DNA of 12,947 bases from an uncultured Bacteroidales bacterium (lineage in GTDB: Bacteria > Bacteroidota > Bacteroidia > Bacteroidales > Paludibacteraceae), in the NCBI GenBank assembly GCA_937915765.1, contig CALGHE010000088.1:1-12947 (forward strand). The letters run 5' to 3'. Positions 1 to 7,673 of the stretch are shown here, piece after piece. The notes below the pieces were generated by a model that was not told where the DNA came from, did no database searches, and saw nothing but the letters and a program-made list of their open reading frames with translations. Position 1 is the first letter of the stretch; each line of letters begins with the position of its first letter. A program made the position numbers and the translations under genes.

Positions 1-194
1 GTTGACACCACAGTTTTCAGGTCAAGCACGTCCTTGTACCGGATATGCCTTTCGTCAGGTCTTGGGTGAACCGTGATTCCTTCCGCTCCGAAAGCCTCGC
101 AGTCTTTCGCCACTTTAAGAATATCCGGCACATTGCCGCCACGCGCATTGCGGATCGTGGCTACCTTGTTTATGTTGACACTAAGTTTAGTCAT
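1..194 (-). CDS. pdxJ: Pyridoxine 5'-phosphate synthase, N-terminal part (cut by window edge)
   Basis: PdxJ condenses 1-deoxy-D-xylulose 5-phosphate with 3-amino-2-oxopropyl phosphate to make pyridoxine 5'-phosphate, the ring-closing step of DXP-dependent vitamin B6 synthesis in the cytoplasm. The ATG at 192-194 opens a frame of 64 complete codons that runs off the window. It begins MTKLSVNINKVATIRNAR and contains GITVHPRPDERHIRY at residues 39-53. These are the family's N-terminal strand and phosphate/substrate loop. His43, Arg45 and His50 fall at the same numbers as the catalytic and binding residues of the E. coli enzyme. The gene lies 66 nt downstream of ribBA on the same strand, so co-transcription of the two vitamin genes is possible; I see no convincing promoter or terminator in the gap. 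Confidence 0.93.
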   Translation of the reverse strand, partial: MTKLSVNINKVATIRNARGGNVPDILKVAKDCEAFGAEGITVHPRPDERHIRYKDVLDLKTVVS

Positions 195-260
195 TTTTTT
201 ACATTAAAGAATTTAAGTCTTTTTTAGTCTCAGCGAGAAGGCGCAAGATTTGCGTCTGCA

Positions 261-1469
261 TCAGATGTGCAAAGTATGTCCCATGCGCACCTTTTTTGTT
301 TTGATGTAGAATTCGTTGTAGCAGTTCGGTGTTATTTCAATCGGAACGTTCTCAACGATTTCAAGGCCGAAACTTTCAAGGCCTATCCTTTTTACAGGAT
401 TGTTGGTCATCAGACGCATCTTGTTTACTCCAAGCTCCCTTAAGATTTGCGCGCCTACGCCGTAGTCGCGTTCATCAGGCTGAAAGCCGAGATGCACGTT
501 TGCGTCAACTGTGTCAAGGCCCTCTTCCTGCAGCTTGTAAGCTTTTATTTTGTTCATCAGCCCGATGCCTCGACCTTCCTGATTCATGTAAACAAGCACG
601 CCTTTTCCAGCTTTTTCAATGCGTTTCATCGCTTCGTGCAGCTGTTCTCCGCATTCGCAGCGCATAGAGCCGAATATGTCGCCGGTGGCGCAAGACGAGT
701 GCACACGCACAAGAATAGGCTCGTCTGCTTTCCATTCTCCTTTTATAAGGGCCATGTGCTCAAGCCCGTTAGATTTCTGTCTGAACGGTATGAGCTTGAA
801 GTTTCCGAACGCGGTAGGCATGTTCACCATATCTCCCTTTTCTACCAAAGACTCCTGCTTAAGTCTGTAGGCGATAAGGTCTCTGATGGTTATAATTTTT
901 ATTCCGAACTTTTTAGCCACTTCCACAAGCTGAGGCATTCTGGCCATTGTTCCGTCTTCGTTGAGAATCTCGATCAGAGCGGCTGCAGGCTGAAGACCTG
1001 CAAGTCGAGCCAAGTCAACCGCCGCCTCTGTATGCCCGGCTCTTCTGAGCACTCCTTTGTCCTGCGCGTAAAGCGGGTTGATGTGGCCCGGACGACCGAA
1101 AGTGGCAGGTGTCGAATTCGGGTCGGCAAGCGCCTGTATCGTTGCGGCGCGGTCGTAGATAGAGACTCCGGTAGTGCAGCCTTCGAGTTTGTCAACTGTC
1201 ACGGTGAACGGAGTGCCTAATATTGATGTGTTATTGCCCACCTGATGAGGTATTTCCAGCTCGATGCTTCGCTTTATAGTAATAGGCGCGCATAAAACTC
1301 CGCGACCCTCCTTGAGCATGAAATTTACTTTTTCGGGGGTGATTTTCTCTGCCGCCACGATGAAGTCTCCTTCGTTTTCACGGTCTTCGTCATCAACAAC
1401 AATCAGGAACTCTCCGTTACGGAAGTCCTCAATCGCCTCTTCGATAGTATTTAGTTTGAAATTATCCAT
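261..1469 (-). CDS. ribBA: Bifunctional 3,4-dihydroxy-2-butanone 4-phosphate synthase / GTP cyclohydrolase II
   Basis: This fused enzyme makes both riboflavin precursors. The N-terminal RibB domain (about residues 1-203) converts ribulose 5-phosphate to dihydroxybutanone phosphate plus formate. The C-terminal RibA domain (about 210-402) opens GTP to a diaminopyrimidine. Visible motifs are the acidic metal loop DDEDRENEGD at 26-35, RAGHTEAAVDL at 143-153, zinc ligands Cys260, Cys271 and Cys273, QEGRGIGL at 297-304, and DERDY at 332-336, holding the family's proton acceptor Asp and nucleophile Arg. The length of 402 aa is normal for RibBA and no catalytic residue is missing. The ATG is only 7 nt after the stop of the upstream permease gene, so the two are very probably one transcript. 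I see no FMN-riboswitch-like structure upstream; the preceding sequence is coding. Confidence 0.97.
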   Translation of the reverse strand: MDNFKLNTIEEAIEDFRNGEFLIVVDDEDRENEGDFIVAAEKITPEKVNFMLKEGRGVLCAPITIKRSIELEIPHQVGNNTSILGTPFTVTVDKLEGCTTGVSIYDRAATIQALADPNSTPATFGRPGHINPLYAQDKGVLRRAGHTEAAVDLARLAGLQPAAALIEILNEDGTMARMPQLVEVAKKFGIKIITIRDLIAYRLKQESLVEKGDMVNMPTAFGNFKLIPFRQKSNGLEHMALIKGEWKADEPILVRVHSSCATGDIFGSMRCECGEQLHEAMKRIEKAGKGVLVYMNQEGRGIGLMNKIKAYKLQEEGLDTVDANVHLGFQPDERDYGVGAQILRELGVNKMRLMTNNPVKRIGLESFGLEIVENVPIEITPNCYNEFYIKTKKVRMGHTLHI

Positions 1470-1476
1470 TTTGTTT

Positions 1477-3051
1477 TTAAATTATTTCTTCCGTTGTAAT
1501 GTCATTGTCTTTTGAAGAGCTTTCGTCTCCATCCTCTGTACCTTCGTCAAATGCGGAGGTTTGCGTAAAGTTCGGATTTTCCGTATCTATCTTCTTTTTA
1601 CGTTTGAACAATGATTTGAAGTTTATGTTTATCGAGATCATAGAGTCCGTGGCAGCCAAGTATGTAAGATATATTCCCAAAGGGAACAATACAGCAGAGC
1701 TCAGCCACATTCCAGACCACACGTGCCAGACGCCTTCTCGAGCCATCTTATAGCCCATGTTGTCTATAATATAGTAGATGATGAACAGGAACACAGATAT
1801 CACGACAGGCACTCCAAGTCCTCCTTTTCGGATGATAGCTCCAAGAGGAGCGCCGATGAAGAAGAACACGAGGCAGGCGAACGAGAGCGTGAACTTGCGG
1901 TGTCTCTCTATGTCATGTCTGCGCGTGTTGCGGTCTATCATTCTTTCTCTTTCGATGTATTTGTTTTTCAAATCCTCCATGTTCTGATTCGCGTGCATTG
2001 TCGCATAGTTTAGAATATCTTTCTTCACTATGGTGTTCTTTTTGCTGAATAGCGAATCTATGTTGTACTGATTTTTGTCAGCGAGCGAACTTGTCAATTC
2101 TGCGAGCGGCAAGTTTTCTACGCCTGCCACACGGTTGAAGTATCGTTCGTTGACAAACATCTCTGTGGTTCTTCTGTTGATGCTGTCAGAACGTTTGGTC
2201 AAAGAATCGACTGCGTACGTCAGGGCGTCGAGGTCTTTGCACGTCCATCTGTTAGATGCCGCGCTCTCGTCCGTGCGGTTGAAGTTCGAGTCGAAGTCAA
2301 TGAGCATCTGCCGGTAAGAGAATGTCTCTCTTCTGTAAGGCACGTTTTTGGCGTTTTCTTGTGTCTCTTTCAGGTTTTCGAACGACTCTCCGCTGTACAG
2401 TTCCAAAATGAGGTTGAGCTTGTCGTCAGACATCTTCAGACGCCCGGAGTCTGCTGTGATTATCGTCGCTTTATCAACTATGCCGTACTGTCCGCTAAAT
2501 TCGTCGGGGAACTTGTATATCATAAGGTCTTTGAGCAGCTTGCTGTCTCTGTCTTTCTCCCTCACGTATATGCTTATGCTTTTTATGTCCTTGTAGAAAG
2601 AGCCTTCCGGAATCTCCACTTCGGGCGACTTCTGACTCATAGAGCGCAGCAGCACATAGAGCTTTGTCTGAATCTTCGGCATTGCCTCGTTGGAGAAAAA
2701 GAAAGCTCCGACGCATATAAGCGTTATGAAGACCAAAAACGGTTTCATGATGCGGAAAAGAGATATGCCGGCGGCTTTCATGGCTATCAGCTCCATGCGT
2801 TCGCCAAGATTTCCGAAGGTCATAAGAGAGGAGAGCAGTATCGCCAAAGGCAGCGCCATGGGTACGAGAGACAGAGCCGCATATCCGAAAAATTCAAAGA
2901 GAACGGATATTTCGAGCCCTTTCCCGACCATCTCGTCAACGTATTTCCACAAAAACTGCATCAGCACGATGAACAGGCACACGAAAAACGTGGCGAAGAA
3001 CGCGCCAAGATAGTCCTTTATGAGAAACAAATGTAGTCGTTTTATACGCAT
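1477..3051 (-). CDS. LptF/LptG-type permease (YjgP/YjgQ family), lipopolysaccharide export
   Basis: This is an inner-membrane permease of the Lpt ABC machine, which pulls lipopolysaccharide out of the membrane towards the periplasmic bridge. The 524-residue protein has three N-terminal membrane helices (about residues 10-35, 50-80 and 100-120), a large periplasmic region (about 120-375) and three C-terminal helices (about 380-400, 405-430 and 440-465). The conserved EIPEGSFYKDI opens the periplasmic domain and GAPLGAIIRKGGLG lies in the C-terminal bundle. A charged, acidic cytoplasmic tail of about 50 residues ends the protein. I chose the ATG at 3051; a TTG nine codons upstream keeps frame but sits inside the predicted -7 box. 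LptF and LptG cannot be told apart here, so no symbol is given. The ribBA link looks like operon economy rather than function. Confidence 0.9.
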   Translation of the reverse strand: MRIKRLHLFLIKDYLGAFFATFFVCLFIVLMQFLWKYVDEMVGKGLEISVLFEFFGYAALSLVPMALPLAILLSSLMTFGNLGERMELIAMKAAGISLFRIMKPFLVFITLICVGAFFFSNEAMPKIQTKLYVLLRSMSQKSPEVEIPEGSFYKDIKSISIYVREKDRDSKLLKDLMIYKFPDEFSGQYGIVDKATIITADSGRLKMSDDKLNLILELYSGESFENLKETQENAKNVPYRRETFSYRQMLIDFDSNFNRTDESAASNRWTCKDLDALTYAVDSLTKRSDSINRRTTEMFVNERYFNRVAGVENLPLAELTSSLADKNQYNIDSLFSKKNTIVKKDILNYATMHANQNMEDLKNKYIERERMIDRNTRRHDIERHRKFTLSFACLVFFFIGAPLGAIIRKGGLGVPVVISVFLFIIYYIIDNMGYKMAREGVWHVWSGMWLSSAVLFPLGIYLTYLAATDSMISININFKSLFKRKKKIDTENPNFTQTSAFDEGTEDGDESSSKDNDITTEEII

Positions 3052-3075
3052 TTTGTCTAATGATTGTATTTTTTG

Positions 3076-3083
3076 CAAAAATA
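3076..3083 (-). promoter_or_regulatory. Predicted Bacteroidetes -7 box for the permease-ribBA transcript
   Basis: On the minus strand this reads TATTTTTG, matching TAnnTTTG. It lies about 25 nt before the ATG at 3051, giving a leader of roughly 18 nt. No TTTG is found at the expected 19-21 nt upstream; the nearest is 11 nt away. Only the -7 element is supported. Confidence 0.5.
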
Positions 3084-3174
3084 ACTAAATTTTGCAAACT
3101 ATGCTAAATTTTGGAATTTTAAAACATGGAGCAGGCTATTTTTATTGCTCATTTTTCTCTATTTTTATGTCGGA

Positions 3175-3188
3175 GGCTTTGCAAAGCC
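3175..3188. repeat. Perfect 14-bp palindrome in the divergent intergenic region
   Basis: GGCTTTGCAAAGCC is perfectly self-complementary with no spacer. It sits between the divergent permease and DHH genes, about 90 nt upstream of the permease -7 box and 120 nt upstream of the DHH -7 box. It could be a dimeric repressor site or chance; nothing else in the window repeats it. Confidence 0.3.
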
Positions 3189-3305
3189 CTTGTTTTGGGG
3201 AGGTTTGTCGCGCGGATGCGGTTTCGTAGGAAAATGTTAAGAAAATAACTTCGGGTTTCTCTGCGATTCTTTCGGCTCAAGTGTTTTTTTTTATTTATTT
3301 TTTTC

Positions 3306-3313
3306 TACTTTTG
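3306..3313 (+). promoter_or_regulatory. Predicted Bacteroidetes -7 box for the DHH-FKBP pair
   Basis: TACTTTTG matches TAnnTTTG and lies 22 nt before the ATG at 3336, giving a leader of about 16 nt. A long T-rich stretch precedes it and the -33 TTTG is not clear; the closest is GTGTTT near 3281. Confidence 0.55.
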
Positions 3314-3335
3314 TAGGACATTAAACTTAGGGCTT

Positions 3336-4373
3336 ATGATTACAAAAATTATAGAAGAAAATTTAATTCAGGAAACCAAGTCTTACATTTTGAATGCGTC
3401 TGACATTGTTATTGTTACGCATACCTCTCCAGACGGCGACGCTATGGGCTCTTCTCTCGGATTAGCTCATTTCTTGCGATCCATAGACAAGTCGGTTACG
3501 GTGATTGTGCCTAATTCCTATCCTAAGTTTTTAAAGTGGATGCCGAGTGTCGCGCGTGTCGTGAATTTTGAGGAGGAGCGTGAACGGTGCGAGAGGGTTT
3601 TCAATGAAGCTGACCTGATATTTGCTCTGGATTTCAACGTGCTCACCAGAATAGGGGCGATGGCCGCTTTTGTGGCGGACGCTAAGGCGACCAAGATTCT
3701 TGTTGACCACCATCTGTATCCGGGTAACTTTGCTGACGTGATAATCTCTTATCCTAATATATCGTCAACGTCCGAAATGGTCTTTAGGCTAATATGCCGT
3801 ATGGGATATTTCACCGAGATGAGCAAGGCTTGTGCCGAATGTATATACACTGGTATGATGACGGATACGGGCGCTTTTACTTATAACTCTAACAGCTCTG
3901 AAATCTACAGCATCATATCCGAGCTGCTGAAGAAGGGCGTTGATAAGGACGCAATATATGACAAGGTTAACAACAACCATTCGCTTAGCCGTTTCCAGCT
4001 GCTGGGCTACGCTCTTAACAATAAGATGAGGGTGTTCCCCGAATATAGAACCGTGCTTATCACTCTAACAAAGGAGGAGCTGGAAAAGTTCAGCCATAGA
4101 AAGGGCGATACGGAAGGGTTTGTGAACATGCCGCTATCAATTGAAAATATCGTGTTCTCTGCCTTCTTTACGGAGGATGCGGAAAAGGTGAAGGTGTCGT
4201 TCAGGTCTCGTGGTAATTTCCCTGCAAATGAGTTTTCTGCCAAGATTTATGGTGGAGGCGGGCATCTAAACGCGGCCGGCGGCGAGTCGTACAGGACTAT
4301 GGAAGAGACTGTGGATATGTTTGAGAAGGCTTTGGTCGAGTATCAGACCATGTTGTTGGAAACTAAATTGTAA
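3336..4373 (+). CDS. nrnA: DHH/DHHA1 phosphoesterase, NrnA-type oligoribonuclease / pAp phosphatase
   Basis: NrnA-type enzymes are cytoplasmic Mn-dependent phosphoesterases. They finish RNA decay by degrading very short oligoribonucleotides, and many also dephosphorylate 3'-phosphoadenosine 5'-phosphate. The 345-aa protein has the DHH-domain motifs in order: THTSPDGDAMGSS at 28-40, an aspartate in ALDFN at 97-101, the name-giving DHH at 124-126, and TGMMTDTG at 172-179. The DHHA1 domain carries the substrate-binding GGGGH at 306-310, followed by NAAGG. Length and motif order are standard for the family. Sequence alone does not separate oligoribonuclease, pAp phosphatase and cyclic-dinucleotide product phosphodiesterase roles. 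The FKBP lipoprotein gene follows after 4 nt, so the two are translated from one message. Confidence 0.92.
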   Translation: MITKIIEENLIQETKSYILNASDIVIVTHTSPDGDAMGSSLGLAHFLRSIDKSVTVIVPNSYPKFLKWMPSVARVVNFEEERERCERVFNEADLIFALDFNVLTRIGAMAAFVADAKATKILVDHHLYPGNFADVIISYPNISSTSEMVFRLICRMGYFTEMSKACAECIYTGMMTDTGAFTYNSNSSEIYSIISELLKKGVDKDAIYDKVNNNHSLSRFQLLGYALNNKMRVFPEYRTVLITLTKEELEKFSHRKGDTEGFVNMPLSIENIVFSAFFTEDAEKVKVSFRSRGNFPANEFSAKIYGGGGHLNAAGGESYRTMEETVDMFEKALVEYQTMLLETKL

Positions 4374-4377
4374 GTGT

Positions 4378-4914
4378 ATGATGAAGCGCGTGGTTCTTGT
4401 GTCTGTTGCGGCTCTTGTGTTGACGGCGTGTAAGGACGGCGCTCCGCAGGTCCCTGCCAACAAGTTGCCTAAAGACACTTATTTTGAGGATATGATGGAG
4501 TTTAACAAAGGGTTTGTCGAGTTTGAGACGGCGGAAATAGATTCGTTTATCTCTGCTAATAACTTGGATATGCGGCAGACTCCTTCGGGTTTGCGTTACA
4601 GGATTACCGAAGAGGGAGGAGCGAAGCCTGAAAGCAAGAGCGTTGTGGCGTTCAGATATACGGTCTCTTTGCTTGACGGGACTGTTTGTCCTTATATCAA
4701 AGAAAAAGAGGTGGTGAAGAAACTTGGTGCCGGCTCTTTGGAAAAGGGCTTTGAAGAGGCTTTGATGATGCTTGGCAAAGGCGGTAGCGGCGATTTTATC
4801 GTGCCGTCCTATCTTGCGTTTAGCGTGTCTGGGTATAAGGATTGCGTGCCGTCAAGAACACCGGTAAGGTGCTCTATTGAACTTGTGGATATTAAGGCTG
4901 CCACTGCAAAATGA
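4378..4914 (+). CDS. FKBP-type peptidyl-prolyl isomerase lipoprotein
   Basis: This is a probable lipid-anchored prolyl cis-trans isomerase/chaperone acting in the periplasm. The 178-aa product starts with a lipoprotein signal (basic MMKR, hydrophobic stretch, LTAC with the acylated Cys at 18). A short helical linker follows (about 30-65), then an FKBP domain: PSGLRYRI at 69-76, VAFRYTVSLLDGTV at 90-103, GAGSLEKGFEEALMMLGKGG at 117-136, a SYLAF segment at 144-148, and the closing strand SIELVDI at 166-172. ATG codons at 4378 and 4381 are both possible starts. The open frame extends upstream into the DHH gene but has no signal peptide there. Several aromatic pocket residues of active FKBPs are not obvious, so it may be more chaperone than catalyst. 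GldI-like proteins belong to the same class. Confidence 0.85.
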   Translation: MMKRVVLVSVAALVLTACKDGAPQVPANKLPKDTYFEDMMEFNKGFVEFETAEIDSFISANNLDMRQTPSGLRYRITEEGGAKPESKSVVAFRYTVSLLDGTVCPYIKEKEVVKKLGAGSLEKGFEEALMMLGKGGSGDFIVPSYLAFSVSGYKDCVPSRTPVRCSIELVDIKAATAK

Positions 4915-4953
4915 TTGATTTCTGAAGTGTAACTTGTATAAGTTGCCTTGTTT

Positions 4954-5006
4954 GATAAAAAAATACGGAGCGGTGAACGTGAGGTCGCCGCTCCGCTTTT
5001 GTATTT
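4954..5006. terminator. Bidirectional rho-independent terminator between convergent genes
   Basis: An 8-bp perfect stem, CGGAGCGG (4966-4973) with CCGCTCCG (4988-4995), encloses a 14-nt loop. It is preceded by an A-run and followed by TTTTGTATTT, so it can end the FKBP transcript on the plus strand and the POT transporter transcript on the minus strand. Confidence 0.85.
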
Positions 5007-5018
5007 GTAAGTGCGTCA

Positions 5019-6542
5019 TCAGTCGTTCATCAGTTTGTCTAATTTATTTGATGTCAGAAACAGAAGAATGGCGGCAAAGCCTGCAAAATAGACAAATATC
5101 ATAAAGAAGTCGTGCAGCGAGTTGATCTGATAGCCTAAAAACTCTGTCGCTTTTATAACTTCGCCCGTCTTGTGGTCTATCTCCGGGTAAAGCGCGCTTA
5201 GGGTTCCTGAAAATTTATTTGCAGTGGCGGAAGATAAGTACCATACGCCCATCATAAGCGAGGCAAATCGTATTGGTGACAGCTTGTTGACTAGTGACAG
5301 ACCTATCGGTGACAGACATAGCTCGCCGAGTGTCAGTATGTAATAGAGGCCTGTAATCCAGATCATGCTCACTTTTTCGCTGGGCGACAAGTCTTTCACG
5401 CCTAAAGAAAGAATGTAGAAGCCTAATGTAAGCAGCAAGATGCCTGTTGCCAGTTTCTTTGTTGAACTGATGTGTATCTCTTTTCGTTCAAAGAAGTACC
5501 ACATGGAGGAGAATAACGGAGCCATCATCACTATGAATATTGCGTTGAGCGACTGAAAGAAGCTTGTCTTTATCTCTTTGCCGAATATAACCCTGTCTGT
5601 CTGCTCGTCTGTGAAGTAGGTGAGCGACGCTCCTGCTTGTTCAAAAGCGGACCAAAAGAATATTGTGAAGAACGCAAGGATGTAGATTGCCCAAATTTTA
5701 CGCTTCTCGCTTTTGGTCAGGCTTGCGTCGGTTATGACGAAAGCCGGCACGGTTATGCACAGACTGAATATGGAGGCTCCGAAGATGTCGCCGTCAAATA
5801 TGTAAAAGAGGCTGGCGAACAGCACGGCTTCAAGTAGCAGAAACATGAGCGGTCTTGTAAAGCTGACCGGCTTTTTTTCTGCTGTTGTTTTGGGTTTGCT
5901 GACTGGCATGCCAAGCTCTTTGCCTTCCGGACTGATAAGGTATTTGTCTTTGAACAAGATGAAAATCAATGTGCCGATGACCATTCCTGCAAATGCGGCA
6001 AGAAAGCCCCACTTGAAATCCGAAGGGTCTTCTGTCTCTCCAAACGAACCGCACACTAAAGGTGAAAAGAATGCGCCGAGGTTGATGCCCATGTAAAAAA
6101 TTGTGTAGGCGGAGTCTTTGCGTTTGTCGTTCTGTTCATATAGTTCTCCTACCATTGTGGATATGTTTGGCTTGAAAAAGCCGTTTCCTATTATTAGTAA
6201 GCCTAATCCTATAAGCATCAATATGTTAGCGAGCTGAAAATTGTTCAGGTTTGAAGCGCTCAAAAAGAGCGAGAACTGTCCCATTGCCATGAGAACGCCG
6301 CCGCTGATGATGGATTTGCGGTTGCCTAAATATCGGTCTGCTAAATATCCGCCGATTAGTGGCGACAAGTACACGAGCCCGGTGTAATTGCCGTAAAGAT
6401 TGGACGCCGCCTCTTTGTTCATTAACAAAGCTTTTGTAAGGTAAAGCACGAACAGAGCGCGCATGCCGTAATAACTGAACCTTTCCCACATCTCTGTGGC
6501 AAAAAGTAGATATAGCCCTCTTGGGTGTTTTGTATTGCTCAT
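5019..6542 (-). CDS. POT/PTR family proton-dependent oligopeptide transporter
   Basis: This is an inner-membrane major-facilitator transporter that imports di- and tripeptides with protons. The 507-aa protein has the POT hallmark ExxERFxYYG at residues 17-26 (EMWERFSYYG), signature GGYLADRYLG at 64-73, and the second PTR2 signature FYMGINLGAFFSP at 149-161. Hydrophobic segments fill the length, consistent with the usual 12-14 helices. A lysine-rich cytoplasmic linker lies near residues 195-225. I prefer the ATG at 6542; an in-frame TTG three codons upstream is less likely, and the -7 box at 6565-6572 leaves a leader of about 16 nt for the ATG. It appears to be transcribed alone, divergent from the paralogous secreted-protein pair. 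Some family members carry nitrate or other substrates; the ExxER motif favours proton-coupled peptide uptake. Confidence 0.93.
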   Translation of the reverse strand: MSNTKHPRGLYLLFATEMWERFSYYGMRALFVLYLTKALLMNKEAASNLYGNYTGLVYLSPLIGGYLADRYLGNRKSIISGGVLMAMGQFSLFLSASNLNNFQLANILMLIGLGLLIIGNGFFKPNISTMVGELYEQNDKRKDSAYTIFYMGINLGAFFSPLVCGSFGETEDPSDFKWGFLAAFAGMVIGTLIFILFKDKYLISPEGKELGMPVSKPKTTAEKKPVSFTRPLMFLLLEAVLFASLFYIFDGDIFGASIFSLCITVPAFVITDASLTKSEKRKIWAIYILAFFTIFFWSAFEQAGASLTYFTDEQTDRVIFGKEIKTSFFQSLNAIFIVMMAPLFSSMWYFFERKEIHISSTKKLATGILLLTLGFYILSLGVKDLSPSEKVSMIWITGLYYILTLGELCLSPIGLSLVNKLSPIRFASLMMGVWYLSSATANKFSGTLSALYPEIDHKTGEVIKATEFLGYQINSLHDFFMIFVYFAGFAAILLFLTSNKLDKLMND

Positions 6543-6564
6543 GTTTATCAAATTAAAAGTGCTG

Positions 6565-6572
6565 CAAATTTA
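6565..6572 (-). promoter_or_regulatory. Predicted Bacteroidetes -7 box for the POT transporter
   Basis: The minus strand reads TAAATTTG, a TAnnTTTG match, about 23 nt before the ATG at 6542. No exact TTTG is seen at 19-21 nt upstream; TTCTG lies close to that spacing. Confidence 0.5.
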
Positions 6573-6659
6573 TAAAAAAATTGTTCCTGCAGAATTTGAA
6601 CTGTGGATAAAAATCGCGCTCAATTTGTTGGAAGTCGTCTGAATAAAGTGATTTTGGCT

Positions 6660-6689
6660 TTTGCAGTAAGAGAAAAATTTTTACATTTG
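6660..6689 (+). promoter_or_regulatory. Predicted Bacteroidetes promoter for the tandem secreted-protein genes
   Basis: TTTG at 6660-6663, an 18-nt spacer, then TACATTTG at 6682-6689. This is the -33/-7 arrangement of the primary sigma factor in Bacteroidetes, with a spacer one nucleotide short of the usual 19-21. The predicted leader to the ATG at 6741 is about 45 nt. Confidence 0.7.
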
Positions 6690-6740
6690 CAGAACATTTT
6701 TGTTCAATCGAACGTCGTTAATTTTAAATTTGATAATAAG

Positions 6741-7637
6741 ATGAAAAAGGTTGGTTTATTGGCGATTGCCGTTTTGTTTGCCTTTGTTGCAAACGCAAGA
6801 AGTTTTGAGCTCAAGCCTAACGGTTGGAAGGTTGGCGACTCTCGCAGTTATGATTATGTGAAAGTGGATGCGAAGGGTGAGACTGATAATGATAAAATGA
6901 TTTTGACTGTCAAATCTGTAGAAAAGGATAAATATCTGCTCGATTACCAAAATGTCTCTGATACAGCCAGTTCAGGTTATGCTTCTTTGAGAATGGTGCT
7001 GGGGGATTCGCTTGCCTCGGCGCTCGACTCGTTTGTGTATAAGTTCTCTTTGACTAAAGATGGTGAGTTCGCTCATTTGGAAAACTACAAAGAGTGCATT
7101 GGTCTGTTTGGCGATAACCTGCTGGGAAATATAATGGTGTCCATGGTAGGTAGCACCCAAAAGGAAGCGGAAGATAAAGTTATGGCAGAGATAAGGGATA
7201 TTTATTGGTTCATGAACAGAACGTATGATGACAAGAAAAACAATGTTTTTAAAAGAAATATTCTTCTTGACAACGTAATCTTTTATGAAGATGTGCCGGT
7301 AAATGTGAGAGCTGGCTCTGTGGAAGGAAAGCTGACCCTGGTGCTGACTGCAAATATCCCGGCAGAGAAGGTTTTGGTAGCTACAGAGAAAGCGTTAAGA
7401 GAGATGATGGGTAATATGGCTAAATCCATGGGTGTTCAGCCAAGTATGTTCGATGCCAAGATAAAGGAATCGTTGGACGAACTAAAGAAACAAGAATACT
7501 CAATAGCAATAAAAGAAACTGTAGTTTTTGACGAAAAGACTGGCTGGCTTGTCTCTTACGACAGAGTGGTGGACACTATCAGTGCGGCTGAAGGGAAAAC
7601 AATTGTGAGTTCACGACGTTCAATAACTGCTAAATGA
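6741..7637 (+). CDS. Secreted protein of unknown function, paralogue 1 of a tandem pair
   Basis: I do not recognise a named function. The 298-aa product has a classical signal peptide (MKKVGLLAIAVLFAFVANA, probable cleavage after residue 19) with no lipobox, so it should be periplasmic or exported. After it come GWKVGD near residue 28, short beta-rich stretches around VEKDKYLLDYQ, a helical middle, a helical block NMAKSMGVQPSMF near 227-239, and a closing segment with VVFDEKTGW. The last motif occurs in several beta-barrel-like periplasmic families such as TapB/DUF3108 and DUF6263, but the similarity is only of general style. I start at the ATG at 6741 because the signal peptide begins there; the frame is open 46 codons further upstream across the promoter. 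The next gene, 36 nt downstream, is its close paralogue. Confidence 0.85.
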   Translation: MKKVGLLAIAVLFAFVANARSFELKPNGWKVGDSRSYDYVKVDAKGETDNDKMILTVKSVEKDKYLLDYQNVSDTASSGYASLRMVLGDSLASALDSFVYKFSLTKDGEFAHLENYKECIGLFGDNLLGNIMVSMVGSTQKEAEDKVMAEIRDIYWFMNRTYDDKKNNVFKRNILLDNVIFYEDVPVNVRAGSVEGKLTLVLTANIPAEKVLVATEKALREMMGNMAKSMGVQPSMFDAKIKESLDELKKQEYSIAIKETVVFDEKTGWLVSYDRVVDTISAAEGKTIVSSRRSITAK

Positions 7638-7673
7638 TTGAAAAACAGTAATTAATATAAATTAAAATTAAAA

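Noticed and set aside
242..254. Small hairpin CGCAA/TTGCG between ribBA and pdxJ
   Set aside because: A 5-bp stem with no adjoining U-tract on the minus strand is too weak to call a terminator.
447..1220. Long plus-strand open frame (257 codons) opposite ribBA
   Set aside because: It is antisense to a certain enzyme gene with all motifs intact; its product has no recognisable domain and is a codon-bias shadow.
2359..3036. 225-codon plus-strand open frame opposite the permease gene
   Set aside because: It lies wholly within the LptF/G-type gene and its product is low in protein-like features.
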